Shown: in pieces, positions 9,902-20,300 of the stretch | Position numbering within the stretch: position 1 is the stretch's first letter | Layout: each line of letters begins with the position of its first letter | Assembly: GCA_964384415.1 (NCBI GenBank) | Contig: CAYLMV010000004.1 | Coordinates: forward strand, 8,358 to 72,357 | Direction: 5' to 3' | Length of the DNA: 64,000 bases | Source of the DNA: JAGVPT01 sp964384415 | GTDB taxonomy: Bacteria; Bacteroidota; Ignavibacteria; UBA10030; UBA8401 | Notes under the pieces: generated by a model | What the model saw: only the letters and a program-made list of their open reading frames with translations | Database searches by the model: none | What the model was told of the DNA's origin: nothing | Program-made: the position numbers and the translations under genes

Positions 9902-12022
9902 ATGAGTTTTACTGCGGCAAAAGGGTACTTTCTAAAAGACGGCAAGCCCTATTTTGTAATTTCCGGAGAGGTCCATTATTTCAGGCTCGATCCGCGGCTT
10001 TGGGAGAAACATCTCATTCTGCTGAAAAAGGCGGGCGCGAACACGACATCGACATACATTCCGTGGGACTGGCATGAAGTCGAGGAGGGGAGATTTGATT
10101 TTTCTGGAGACACGCATCCCGCCAGAAACCTTTTGAAATACTTCGAGCTCTGCAAAAAAGTCGGATTGCAGCTCATCGTAAAGCCGGGTCCATACATTCT
10201 TGCGGAATATGAATCGCACGGCCTCCCCGGATGGCTTCTGAGCCGGTGCGGGAAGAATGGTCACGCGCAGGATGAAAACGGAAATGTGATCTCGCCCGAC
10301 CTCATGTCGTACATGTCCGAGGAGTTCCTCCATTATACTTTTCTCTGGTATGATAAGATCATGCCCATCATACGCGGATACCAGGAAAGCAACGGCGGCC
10401 CGATTTCGATGATACAGGTGTGCAACGAGGTGGGCGTGTTCCAGTGGCTTTCGGGTAAAATCGATTACAATCAGTCGGTCATCAGATTATACAGAGATTT
10501 TCTGCAAGGGAAGTACCCGGCGATTGCAGAAATGAACCGGACGTACGGGACCCGTTATGCCTCATTCGACGACGTAGTCGCTCCGAGGGGAAAAATCGAA
10601 AACAGACAGGAATATTGCGCGTACTATGACTTTCATCTTTTCTATAGACACTACTATGCGTTGTATCTCGATACGCTCATAAAGAAAATCAAAAGCTTCG
10701 ATATTTCGTTGCAGCTTACTCACAACATTCCCGGCTGGATTTACGGCAATGCCGCCGAATTGCCGATGCTCATCAGTACATATGAAGAGGTTATGAGGAC
10801 GCGCTCCGATATCGTTTTTGGATTGGATCACATTCCGGAATTCGTCTCCTTTCGGAATGCGCATTCAGATCTGGCATGCAATAAGATTCTCGAAGCGATG
10901 CAGCCTTATGGACCGGTCTGGGCGGCTGAATTCCAGGCAGGGACGAGGGAACACAAAGTGAATTGCGACGCGAATGATATGGAAACGTTCTACGCCGCAT
11001 CGCTGGCGCATGGATTGAAAAGCTTCAATTACTATTCGTTCTCTCAGGGGATCAATCCGAAGGGGAAAGGGTTTTTCGGGAAGACGTTTTATTTCCAGAC
11101 GCCTCTCGATCCTCAGGGAGCCAAATCGCCATTATATGCAGTCATCAAGAAAATAGACAAGTTCATCAATCGCGAAAAAGATCATCTGTTGCTCAGCAAA
11201 ACCAGGGCGGATATTTGCGTGGGATTTTACAAACCGTATTTTTATACCGAGATGACGACATCTCAACTCCTCAAAGAGCGCAGACTGCAGGTAGAAAAAC
11301 TGGGCCTTTCGCTTGATCCCAGATTTATTCGCGAAGAGCTCTTCTTTAACGGACTGTTGCGTGGCCTTCAGACGCTGAACTTCAATTATGATATCCATGA
11401 CTTGCAGACGAATGGACATGACGTATTGATGAAGTATAAACAACTATGGGTGGTGACGACTGAATTCATGGATAGCGCCACCCAGAGCCTCCTCGTCCAA
11501 TACGTGAAGAAGGGGGGCCATCTGGTGATCTATCCGGCGATACCGACGTATGATACGTATCTGAATCCCTGCACGATCCTCAGGGATGAACTGGATCTTC
11601 CTTTTGCCAAGTCGATGAGTTCCAATAAGGTTGATGCCTTTGATATTGAGGACGTTTTTACTTTATTGAAGGAAAAGCAGGTCTTTCGGGCGGAAGGCGG
11701 AGAGGCAGTCTCGAAAACGAAGCGGGGAGAAGTATGCGGTCTCCGGAAAAAAGTTGACAGCGGCGTGGTCACAGCGCTTGGATACGCCTTCGGATACACC
11801 ACGGACGAGCATCTGCAGCTGTATGAAAGAATTGTAGGTTCTGAAAAAATCAAAAAAGGGGCGAAAGTTTCTGACCCTGAAATCCAATTTGTCATCCGAA
11901 AAGGGAAGAAATATTCGTACTTGTTTTTACTGAACTACCACAACGAAAAGAAGAAATTCACAGTCGATTCGAAACAATTCACACTCCCTCCTCTATCGTG
12001 CAAGATCATCAAGAGGAAATAG
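9902..12022 (+). CDS. GH35 family beta-galactosidase-like enzyme
   Basis: A 706-residue protein of the GH35 clan A family. The family opening is clear (YFLKDGKPYFVISGEVHYFRLD; WEKHLILLKKAGANTTSTYIPWDWHEVEEG; LIVKPGPYILAE). The acid/base Glu176 sits in QVCNEVG and the nucleophile Glu343 in AAEFQAGT. The region from about 420 to 650 resembles a glutamine-amidotransferase-like beta-galactosidase middle domain, with WVVTTEFMDSATQSLLVQYV. No signal peptide is seen, so unlike its neighbours this enzyme should act in the cytoplasm on imported oligosaccharides. AGGAGAAAAT just upstream is a good ribosome binding site for ATG 9902. Natural substrates in GH35 include beta-galactosides and glucosamine-containing oligosaccharides; this one is unassigned. 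Confidence 0.85.
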   Translation: MSFTAAKGYFLKDGKPYFVISGEVHYFRLDPRLWEKHLILLKKAGANTTSTYIPWDWHEVEEGRFDFSGDTHPARNLLKYFELCKKVGLQLIVKPGPYILAEYESHGLPGWLLSRCGKNGHAQDENGNVISPDLMSYMSEEFLHYTFLWYDKIMPIIRGYQESNGGPISMIQVCNEVGVFQWLSGKIDYNQSVIRLYRDFLQGKYPAIAEMNRTYGTRYASFDDVVAPRGKIENRQEYCAYYDFHLFYRHYYALYLDTLIKKIKSFDISLQLTHNIPGWIYGNAAELPMLISTYEEVMRTRSDIVFGLDHIPEFVSFRNAHSDLACNKILEAMQPYGPVWAAEFQAGTREHKVNCDANDMETFYAASLAHGLKSFNYYSFSQGINPKGKGFFGKTFYFQTPLDPQGAKSPLYAVIKKIDKFINREKDHLLLSKTRADICVGFYKPYFYTEMTTSQLLKERRLQVEKLGLSLDPRFIREELFFNGLLRGLQTLNFNYDIHDLQTNGHDVLMKYKQLWVVTTEFMDSATQSLLVQYVKKGGHLVIYPAIPTYDTYLNPCTILRDELDLPFAKSMSSNKVDAFDIEDVFTLLKEKQVFRAEGGEAVSKTKRGEVCGLRKKVDSGVVTALGYAFGYTTDEHLQLYERIVGSEKIKKGAKVSDPEIQFVIRKGKKYSYLFLLNYHNEKKKFTVDSKQFTLPPLSCKIIKRK

Positions 12023-12034
12023 GAAAAGTGGTCA

Positions 12035-12049
12035 GCGTGCTTAGCACGC
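12035..12049 (+). other. Short perfect hairpin between GH35 and GH3 genes
   Basis: GCGTGC-TTA-GCACGC forms a 6-bp stem with a 3-nt loop, 12 bases after the GH35 stop. There is no T-run after it, so it may be an mRNA-stabilising or processing hairpin rather than a terminator. Confidence 0.35.
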
Positions 12050-12096
12050 CGATCTGATCCCGTAATACTGCTCATCTCACATACTCTCACTGCGCA

Positions 12097-14307
12097 ATGA
12101 AATCATTCCGGACAATTACCCTCGCGGGCATTCTCTTCAGCACAATTGCAGTTTCCCAGAATCAGGCCACCGAGGCGAAAATCGATTCACTTCTGAAACG
12201 AATGACCCTTGATGAAAAGCTCGGCCAACTGAATCAGGTGATCGGCACGCATGCTCCCGGCAGTGATGAACGGATAAGCGAGGAGCAAGTGGAGCTGCTG
12301 CGCAAGGGGAAGATCGGTTCGTTCCTTGGAATCATCGGAGCAAAAGAAACTGGGAGGATCCAACATATCGCTGTTGAGAAGTCCCGGCTCCACATCCCTC
12401 TTTTGTTCGGACTCGATGTGATCCATGGATACAGAACAGTCTTCCCGATTCCTCTCGCTGAGGCAAGCACATGGAATCCGTCCCTCATTGAACAAGAAGC
12501 ACACGCGGCCGCTTCCGAAGCGTCAGCCGCCGGAATCCACTGGACCTTTGCGCCGATGGTGGATATTGCCCGCGATCCCAGATGGGGTAGGATTGCAGAG
12601 GGAGCAGGGGAAGATCCTTGTCTGGGATCTGCCATGTCTGCTGCCCGTGTCCGCGGATTTCAGGGAAATGATGTGCGCGAACAAGGGAGGCTTCTTGCGT
12701 GCGCGAAACACTTTGCGGCATACGGCGCCGCCGAGGCCGGAAGAGATTACAACACCGTCGATGTTTCTGAACGGACGTTGCGCGAGATCTATTTGCCGCC
12801 GTTCAAAGCCGCGGTCGATGCAGGCGCGTGGACCCTTATGAGCGCTTTTGACGACATCGGAGGGATACCGAGTTCGGCTCATCGCTGGCTGCTCACCGAC
12901 GTGTTGCGCGGAGAATGGGGCTTCAAGGGATTTGTGGTGAGCGATTGGGAGGCTATCGGCGAATTGTTGAATCATAGGATTGCAGGTTCTCGGGCGGAGG
13001 CCGGCGTCCTTGCCCTCGGCGCCGGAGTCGATATGGACATGGTGAGCGAAATCTATGAAAATGAAATGCCCGACGCAGTCCGCTCCGGATTGCTTTCAGA
13101 AGATTTCGTCAACCTCTCGGTTCGCCGAGTGTTGAGGGCGAAGTATGCATATGGTTTGTTCGAAAATCCATACCGCAATTGCGACACGTTGAAAGAAAAG
13201 AGGGAGATGTTGACGCCGGAACACCTTGCGCTTGCCCGGACGATTGCGCAGCAATCAATTGTGCTGCTGAAGAATGAGAAGGGCGCGCTTCCTCTCGATA
13301 GGTCAGTCGGGACAATTGCGTTGATCGGACCTCTCGCCGATAACAAAGTTGACCCTCTCGGTCCCTGGGATGGCGTTGGGCGGCCGGAGGATGTCGTCAC
13401 CGTTCTCGAAGGAATGAAAAAAGCTGTTGGTTCTCATGCAAAAATCCTCTATGCCAAGGGATGTGATGTAACGGGAGACTCTGCCGATTTTGCGGCGGCA
13501 TTGCGCGCGGCACGGCAATCGGATGTTATCGTAGCGGTCCTTGGAGAAGATCGGGACATGACCGGTGAGGCTTCAAGTCGTTCAATCCTCGACCTTCCGG
13601 GGAAAGAATCCGAGTTGCTCGCTGCGCTCCGCGAAACACGAAAGCCCATCGTCCTTGTCCTCATGAACGGACGTCCGCTTGTCCTCACGTCGGTTTCGGA
13701 AAATGCAGATGCGATTGTCGAGGCATGGTTTCTTGGAGTTGAATCGGGCAATGCGCTTGCGGATATTTTATTTGGAGCCGTAAGTCCGAGCGGTAAACTG
13801 CCGGTGACTTTCCCCCGCAACGTCGGCCAGATTCCGTTATACTACAATCACAGGAGCACCGGGCGACCGATTGTGGACTCCGATCGCTTCACTTCCCGGT
13901 ATCTCGACGTTCCAAACACACCCCTTTATGTATTTGGGTACGGCCTGTCGTACGCCAGTTTCAAATATACCAACCTTCGCCTTTCTTCGGCCTCCATCGC
14001 CAGGAAGCAAAGCATCAGAGCGACCGTCGATGTGGAGAATACCGGCAAATGCGCAGCGGATGAAATTGTCCAGCTCTACATCGAAGACGAGGTGGCGAGT
14101 GTTGCCCGTCCGGTCGAAGAGTTGAAGGGATTCAGGAGGATGACCCTGCGCCCCGGGGAGAAGCAATCTGTCGAGTTCATCATAACGCCCGATGATCTTT
14201 CATTCTATGATCAGTCGATGCATAAGGTCATTGAGCCGGGAGGGTTCAAAGTTTTTGTCGGCGGAAATTCTGTCGACGTTCTGGAGACCAGGTTCGTGGT
14301 TCAATAA
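12097..14307 (+). CDS. GH3 family beta-glucosidase (BglX-like), exported
   Basis: A 736-residue protein with signal peptide (ITLAGILFSTIAVSQ). The N-terminal barrel has MTLDEKLGQLNQV, GLDVIHGYRTVFP, DPRWGRIAEGAGEDP and the KHFAAYG motif (Lys-His near 204-205). The catalytic nucleophile is Asp283 in GFVVSDWEA. The alpha/beta sandwich domain has QSIVLLKNEKGALPL and VAVLGEDRDMTGEASSR, where the acid/base Glu is expected, followed by GKLPVTFPR and YVFGYGLSY. The C-terminus is the fibronectin-like FnIII domain of periplasmic beta-glucosidases. It likely trims beta-gluco-oligosaccharides released by the upstream enzymes in the periplasm. Characterised relatives in Bacteroidota include sophorose-active beta-1,2-glucosidases, which suits the GH144 and GH94 neighbours, but the linkage is not provable here. 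Confidence 0.88.
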   Translation: MKSFRTITLAGILFSTIAVSQNQATEAKIDSLLKRMTLDEKLGQLNQVIGTHAPGSDERISEEQVELLRKGKIGSFLGIIGAKETGRIQHIAVEKSRLHIPLLFGLDVIHGYRTVFPIPLAEASTWNPSLIEQEAHAAASEASAAGIHWTFAPMVDIARDPRWGRIAEGAGEDPCLGSAMSAARVRGFQGNDVREQGRLLACAKHFAAYGAAEAGRDYNTVDVSERTLREIYLPPFKAAVDAGAWTLMSAFDDIGGIPSSAHRWLLTDVLRGEWGFKGFVVSDWEAIGELLNHRIAGSRAEAGVLALGAGVDMDMVSEIYENEMPDAVRSGLLSEDFVNLSVRRVLRAKYAYGLFENPYRNCDTLKEKREMLTPEHLALARTIAQQSIVLLKNEKGALPLDRSVGTIALIGPLADNKVDPLGPWDGVGRPEDVVTVLEGMKKAVGSHAKILYAKGCDVTGDSADFAAALRAARQSDVIVAVLGEDRDMTGEASSRSILDLPGKESELLAALRETRKPIVLVLMNGRPLVLTSVSENADAIVEAWFLGVESGNALADILFGAVSPSGKLPVTFPRNVGQIPLYYNHRSTGRPIVDSDRFTSRYLDVPNTPLYVFGYGLSYASFKYTNLRLSSASIARKQSIRATVDVENTGKCAADEIVQLYIEDEVASVARPVEELKGFRRMTLRPGEKQSVEFIITPDDLSFYDQSMHKVIEPGGFKVFVGGNSVDVLETRFVVQ

Positions 14308-14308
14308 G

Positions 14309-15610
14309 ATGGCGCACGCCGTGAAACACTATCTCCGCATGTTAACGGTATTCCTTCTTGCGAGTATGTCCGGCGTGAGATGCCGCTCCTCGTCCGATGC
14401 ATCGGAGACGATCAAATTCTGGGCGATGGGAAATGAGGGCGAAATGGTCCGCCAGCTCATTCCGGAGTTTGAACGGTTGAACCCGAATATCCATGTTGTT
14501 GTCCAGCAGATCCCGTGGACTGCAGCGCACGAGAAACTGCTCACCGCCTTCGCCGGCGAATCGACTCCCGACGTGTGTCAGCTCGGGAACACGTGGCTCC
14601 CCGAGTTTTCAGTCCTCCATTCTTTGGAGCCGCTTGATCGTTTCGCGGCGCACTCCCCGAATATCCGCCTCGATGATTTTTTTGAAGGTGTCTTGAAGAC
14701 GAATATCATTGATTCCGAGTTGGTCGGGATCCCCTGGTATGTCGACACGCGCGTCATTTTTTATCGCCGGGACCTTCTGGCCGAAGCCGGGTACACCGCG
14801 GTTCCCGCAACATGGGATGAAATGCTGAAGCTGTGTAACGTGATGCAGCGCGATGCGAGAGCGAAACATATCACGCAGTATCCTTTCTTTTTGCCCACGG
14901 GTGAATGGGTTCCGGCCATTATCCTCGGGATGCAATCGGGGGGAAACTTCCTCCGGGATGGAAATACGCGGAGCAATTTCAGCGGCCCGCAGTTCCGCAA
15001 AGCCTTCGAACTTCTTGCGCAGTTTTATCACAAGGAGTATTCCCCGGCTGGCATGCAGCTGATCACTAACATGTACAATTCATTTTCCGACGGGCTGATA
15101 ACAATGTACATCACCGGCCCCTGGAACATTGGCGAATTCACACGGAGAATTTCCCCACACCTCCAGAGCGAGTGGATGACTGCGCCGCTGCCTTCAATGG
15201 ATTCGACATCTCCCGGTATCTCGCTTCCTCTCGGAACAAGCCTCTCATTATTCCGGCGGAGCAGTCACAAGGAAGCAGGTTGGAAGCTTATTGAATTCCT
15301 GACGTCGCGCGATCAGTCGGTTGAATTCTACAGGATTACCGGAAACCTTCCTCCCAGGAAATCGGCCTGGAATGATTCGTCCCTCTCTCAGAACAAGTAT
15401 ATTCAGGCGTTTTACAAGCAGCTGCAGCGAGTCGATCTGCTCCCTCAGGTAGCAGAGTGGGAGCAGATTGTCATCAAGCTCCAATTATACGTGGAGTATG
15501 TCGCCACGCAGACAATGACTGTCGAGGAAGCTCTACGCAAATTTGACGGCGAAGTCGACCAGATGTTGGAGAAGCGCCGATGGCTTGCAGAGAGGGACAA
15601 ACACCAATGA
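14309..15610 (+). CDS. Extracellular sugar-binding protein of an ABC importer
   Basis: A 433-residue solute-binding protein of the family 1 (MalE-like) type. It has an N-terminal hydrophobic stretch (LRMLTVFLLASMSG) followed by a Cys in GVRC, a poor but possible lipobox. Then come TIKFWAMGNEGEMVRQLIPEFERLNPNIHV, the usual first strand-helix of the family, FAGESTPDVCQLGNTW, and GIPWYVDTRVIFYRRDLL (hinge strand). The ATG follows the GH3 stop by one base. The 3' end overlaps the permease start as ATGA. It should deliver oligosaccharides, probably products of the flanking glycosidases, to the two permeases. An upstream in-frame extension into the GH3 gene is possible but less likely. Confidence 0.87.
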   Translation: MAHAVKHYLRMLTVFLLASMSGVRCRSSSDASETIKFWAMGNEGEMVRQLIPEFERLNPNIHVVVQQIPWTAAHEKLLTAFAGESTPDVCQLGNTWLPEFSVLHSLEPLDRFAAHSPNIRLDDFFEGVLKTNIIDSELVGIPWYVDTRVIFYRRDLLAEAGYTAVPATWDEMLKLCNVMQRDARAKHITQYPFFLPTGEWVPAIILGMQSGGNFLRDGNTRSNFSGPQFRKAFELLAQFYHKEYSPAGMQLITNMYNSFSDGLITMYITGPWNIGEFTRRISPHLQSEWMTAPLPSMDSTSPGISLPLGTSLSLFRRSSHKEAGWKLIEFLTSRDQSVEFYRITGNLPPRKSAWNDSSLSQNKYIQAFYKQLQRVDLLPQVAEWEQIVIKLQLYVEYVATQTMTVEEALRKFDGEVDQMLEKRRWLAERDKHQ

Positions 15611-16512
15611 GCGCCAAGACCGGAAAAGTTCGTCATGGAAATCATACAGCTGCGGCGTGGCTTTTTCTAGCCCCCGCAATGACAGCGATCGGCGTTTTTT
15701 TTGTCGTTCCGGTTCTCAGCGCCTTCATCCTGAGTCTGACAGATTTTGACATTTACGCGCTCGGCGATCTGAGCGTCGTGCGGTTCACGGGCTTCCACAA
15801 CTATCTCCGCATTCTTGAAACACCTCTGTTTTGGACTGCTCTAAAGAATACTTTCTATTTCGTCCTCGTCGGCGGTCCTTTGTCGGTTGCGGCATCTCTT
15901 GGCGCCGCGCTGATGGTAAATTCTAAGCTTGCCAGATTTAAATCGTTCTTCCGGACTGTCTATTTTCTCCCCGTTGTCACCAGTCTCGTCGCCGTTGCTG
16001 TGGTGTGGCGCTATTTGTATCACCCCGCGCACGGACTGCTGAACCTCTTTCTCTCGTGGTTCGGCGTTGCGCCGATAGACTGGCTGGGCAACCCGGCGAT
16101 CGCGATGCCGGCCATCATCATCCTCGCTGTGTGGAAGAATTTCGGTTACAACATGCTCATATTCATCGCGGGCCTGCAGAACATACCGGACGACCTGTAC
16201 GAAGCCGCCCATATCGACGGCGCTGGGAGCTGGAGACAATTTGTCGACATCACAATACCGATGCTGGCTCCGACGACGGTATTTGTCGTGATGATTACGA
16301 TTATTGGATACTTCCAGCTTTTTGCCGAGCCGTACGTCATGACGGAAGGAGGGCCGATGAATGCCACGACAAGCATTGTGCTGATGATGTATGAACAGGG
16401 ATTCAGGTGGTGGAATATGGGTTTCGCCGCCGCCGTTGCGTTCGTCCTTTTTGCGGTGATCCTCTTCTTCTCGATCGTTCAGATGATCATCCAAAGGAGG
16501 CTCCAGCAATGA
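15607..16512 (+). CDS. ABC sugar importer permease, MalF/UgpA type
   Basis: A 301-residue integral membrane protein with about six transmembrane helices (first at AWLFLAPAMTAIGVFFVVPVL). The binding-protein-dependent permease EAA loop is clear: YEAAHIDGAGSWRQFVDITIPML, which docks onto the ATPase. The start is the ATG in the ATGA overlap with the binding protein. An in-frame ATG at 15580 would add nine residues inside the preceding gene and is less likely. Partner of the following permease. Confidence 0.9.
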   Translation: MSAKTGKVRHGNHTAAAWLFLAPAMTAIGVFFVVPVLSAFILSLTDFDIYALGDLSVVRFTGFHNYLRILETPLFWTALKNTFYFVLVGGPLSVAASLGAALMVNSKLARFKSFFRTVYFLPVVTSLVAVAVVWRYLYHPAHGLLNLFLSWFGVAPIDWLGNPAIAMPAIIILAVWKNFGYNMLIFIAGLQNIPDDLYEAAHIDGAGSWRQFVDITIPMLAPTTVFVVMITIIGYFQLFAEPYVMTEGGPMNATTSIVLMMYEQGFRWWNMGFAAAVAFVLFAVILFFSIVQMIIQRRLQQ

Positions 16513-17330
16513 ATCGCCGCGCCTCAGCTCTTGCACTTAACGCAGGATTATTTTTGCTGGCAATTGTCACCGCGGTGCCTGTTGCATGGATGCTTTCGGC
16601 TTCGTTCATGGCGCCTGGCGAGGCGAGCACGACGCCGATCCATTTCTTTCCGTTGCACCCAACCCTCGAACATTACAAAGCATTGACCGAACGCCTCCAC
16701 GTCGGACGCTACTTCATGAATAGTCTTATCATAGCCTCGGCAGTAACGCTGATCTCCACTCTCATCAATTCAATGGCGGGGTTTGCGTTCGCAAAATATC
16801 AGTTTCCCGGCCGTAACAAACTGTTTAGGTTTCTGCTCAGCGGCATGATCGTTCCGGCTCAGGTGACAATGCTCCCGCTCTTCCTGATGATGAAGACGAT
16901 GGGCTTTGTCAACACGTACGCGGGCGTGATACTGCCCGGAATGGCCAGCATTTTCGGTATTTTTCTCATTCGCCAATTTGCCGGTTCAATTCCCGACAGT
17001 CTCATCGAAGCTGCGCGCATCGACGGCGCGAGTGAGTTCAAGGTCTATCGGTCTATAGTTCTTCCGCTGTGCCGGCCGATTCTGTACACTCTCGCGCTCT
17101 TCACATTCATGGGAACATGGAACGACTTCATGTGGCCTCTTATTATCATGAGTGACAATGCAAACTACACGCTGCCTGTTGCCATCGCAAATCTGAAGGG
17201 GGAACATTTACTGGACCTCGAATTGATGATGGCCGGGTCGGTCATCACCGTGCTTCCCGTGTTGATTCTCTTCCTTTCATTCCAGCGTCATTACATTCGT
17301 GGAATCATGGTTGGCGGCGTGAAAGAGTAA
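16509..17330 (+). CDS. ABC sugar importer permease, MalG/UgpE type
   Basis: A 273-residue membrane protein with about six helices (first at LNAGLFLLAIVTAVPVAWML). The EAA loop is EAARIDGASEFKVYRSIVLPL. The start is the ATG overlapping the previous stop as ATGA; longer in-frame versions reach into the upstream permease gene. No ATP-binding subunit gene follows, so the importer probably borrows a shared MsmX/UgpC-type ATPase encoded elsewhere. The next gene begins 25 bp later. Confidence 0.9.
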   Translation: MNRRASALALNAGLFLLAIVTAVPVAWMLSASFMAPGEASTTPIHFFPLHPTLEHYKALTERLHVGRYFMNSLIIASAVTLISTLINSMAGFAFAKYQFPGRNKLFRFLLSGMIVPAQVTMLPLFLMMKTMGFVNTYAGVILPGMASIFGIFLIRQFAGSIPDSLIEAARIDGASEFKVYRSIVLPLCRPILYTLALFTFMGTWNDFMWPLIIMSDNANYTLPVAIANLKGEHLLDLELMMAGSVITVLPVLILFLSFQRHYIRGIMVGGVKE

Positions 17331-17355
17331 TTCCGTTCATCCGATGGAGTGTCCG

Positions 17356-20300
17356 ATGAAAATTCTCCCCCTTTCGCTCTTCTTCGCGGCCGCTCTCGTG
17401 CGCACTCAGGCTCCCGTGCAGCTCGATGACTGCGACAAGAGCGACAATTGGAAAACACTCCAGTCTGCAGGCGTCGAAGTAGCACGCGGCGGCGGCGACG
17501 GAATTCACGGCGCCGCTCTTCGATTTGACGTTTCGTTCACCAAGGGATCCGGATACGGAGGGGTCTATCGCAATTTCGACGTACCGCTTCCGGACAATTA
17601 TGAAATCACATTTTGGATGCGCGCCACTGTTCCGGTGAACAATTTCGAATTCAAAGTCAGCAACGACTCGTCCGGTCAGGACATCTGGTGGGTAAACAAT
17701 AAGAACTACTCATATTCAAGCGAATGGAAGAGAATCGTCGTCAAGAAGCGCCATCTCGCTTTTGCATGGGGGCCTCATCCTGCACCGAAACCCGAGATGC
17801 TCAGGCGTCTGGAGCTGGTTGTAACGGCTGGAACCGGGGGGAGCGGCAGCGTGTGGATCGACGACGTCCAACTTGTCCCCCTTCCGCCGCCGCCTTCAAA
17901 AATTCCAATCCCTGCAGTCGCGGCTTCTTCAGTGGACAGGAAATCTGATGCGCCTTCGAATGTATTGCCCGGCAACAAAGGATCGTGGAGAAGCAGGACG
18001 GCAGGGGAGGAGTGGATTGAAGTTGATTATAAATACAGGCGCGAGATCGGCGGAGTCCATCTCACCTGGGATCCCGGCATCAGCGGCCTTTCCTATGATA
18101 TCTTGGGCTCTATCGATGGAAAGACATACGACACTCTCCATTCAGTTCGCGAAGGAAAGGGAGGAGCTGTCCTGATTTTCACTCCGGAATCTGAGGTTCG
18201 GCAATTGCGCATAGCAATGCATGCCGATCGGTCACGCAAACCGTTCCGGCTGGAAGAAATCTCCCTCGTTCCGAGTGAATCCCTTTCGACAGCGAACCAG
18301 TTCATCGAACATCTCGCCGCCGATGCACCGCGAGGATGGTATCCGCGATATTTTCGCAACGAAGCTTCGTACTGGACGATCGTGGGCGTTGCCTCCGATC
18401 CAAAGGAATCTCTGTTCAATGAAGATGGTTCCTTTGAAGTTGACAAGCAGCAATTCTCTGTCGAGCCTGTCATCGCATTGGAGGCAGGCAACCAACTGCT
18501 CACATGGGCTAACGCACGAACGGAACAGACGTTGGAAAAAGGTTATCTTCCGATACCGAGCGTGATTCGCAGGTATGACGGCATGACGCTTTCTGTGACC
18601 CTGCTGGCTGCGGGGGAGGTCGATCGTTCAGAGCTTCTTGCCCGTTACGTGTTGAAGAACACCTCGCCGCAGAAGTCTCGAGGAATATTCTATTTGGCGA
18701 TGCGGCCCTTCCAGGTTAATCCGACATACCAATGGCTGAATTTTGAAGGGGGATACGCGAAGACGGAGTCGATCACAATAGATGGAAACCGTGCCGTTGT
18801 TGGATCGAAAAGTGTCACTGTCTCCGGGCATCCGGCAAATGTAGGTGCAACGGCGATTGATGGGGGAGAAATCATCGAGCATATCGCGCAGGGACAACTT
18901 CCGCGCGCGGCGAAAATCTCCGATCCGTACGGAATGGCTTCTGGGGCCTTCAGTTTTCCGTTCGACCTCGGCCCCGGCGATTCTTCTGTGGTCATTGCTG
19001 CGGTTCCGTTTACGCCTTCAGCCGATACATGGCAAAACTCGCCGCCTACCCCGGAGGAATTTGAGCGTGCGAAAGCGGAGGTCTGCTCAGGCTGGGAGCA
19101 GAGACTGAATGCCGTTCGATTCAATCTCCCCCCGGAAGGAGAACGGTACGCCGATATTATCCGTTCAAACCTCGCCTATGTTTTGATCAATAAAGACGGA
19201 CCGGGTTTTCAGCCAGGTTCCCGCTCATACGAGCGGTCGTGGATCCGCGACGGATCCATGACATCGGCCGCGCTCCTCAAGCTCGGCCTTCGCTCTGAAG
19301 TGAAGAATTTTATCGATTGGTATTCATCCTACCAGTATGAAAACGGAATGGTTCCCTGTGTGGTTGATCAGAGAGGACCCGACCCGGTTCCCGAGAACGA
19401 CAGCCACGGCGAGCTCATCTTTGCGTGCATGGAGTATTTTCGTTTCACCGCGGATACGGCATTTCTCCGGGGACATTGGAAGCACATCGCCGCAGCGGCG
19501 GATTATATCCAGCGCCTCAGGGCAGAACAGATGACGCCGGATTTCCGCGAAGGCGACGACGGAAAGCGATCGTGCTATGGCCTCGTCACCGAATCCATCA
19601 GTCACGAAGGGTACTCGTCGAAACCAATGCATTCCTACTGGGACGATTTTTTCGCGCTGAAAGGACTTAAGGATGCCGCAGATGCGGCGAAGATTCTTCA
19701 CGAAGATCGGGCGGCATACTTCTATGACAGCGTTGCGCATGCATTTCGCGATGACTTCTACCGATCGGTCTCGCTCGTGATGGCTGCAAAGAAGATCGAT
19801 TATGTGCCTGGCTGCGCAGAGCTCGGGGATTTCGATGCAACGTCGACATCGATCGCGCTGTTTCCCTGCGCCGAGTTCGACCAGATCCCTCAACCTGCCT
19901 TCAGCCGGACGTTTGACAAATACTACGAATGGTGCAGTCGACGCATGGCGGGGAAATTGGAGTGGGATGCCTTCACGCCCTATGAGATACGCAATGTTGG
20001 CACGTTTGTCTATCTGGGGCAAAAAGACCGCGCCCACACATTGCTCGAGTGGTTTCTCAAGTATCAGCGCCCGACCGGATGGAATCAGTGGGCGGAAGTT
20101 GTCTGGAAGGATGAGCGCCTGCCCCGGTTCATCGGCGACATGCCTCATACGTGGGTGGGATCCGATTACATCAATGCCATCCGGGCGATGTTTGTGTATG
20201 AGAACGATAAATCTCTCGTCGTCGGCGCTGGATTGAAGGCTTCCTGGGTTCTTCACGGATTGTCGGTCGAGAATCTTCCGGTGCATTCGGGAACGCTTTC

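Noticed and set aside
14192..14308. Upstream extension of the sugar-binding protein into the GH3 gene
   Set aside because: The extension lacks family similarity, and ATG 14309 follows the GH3 stop with a signal-like segment next.
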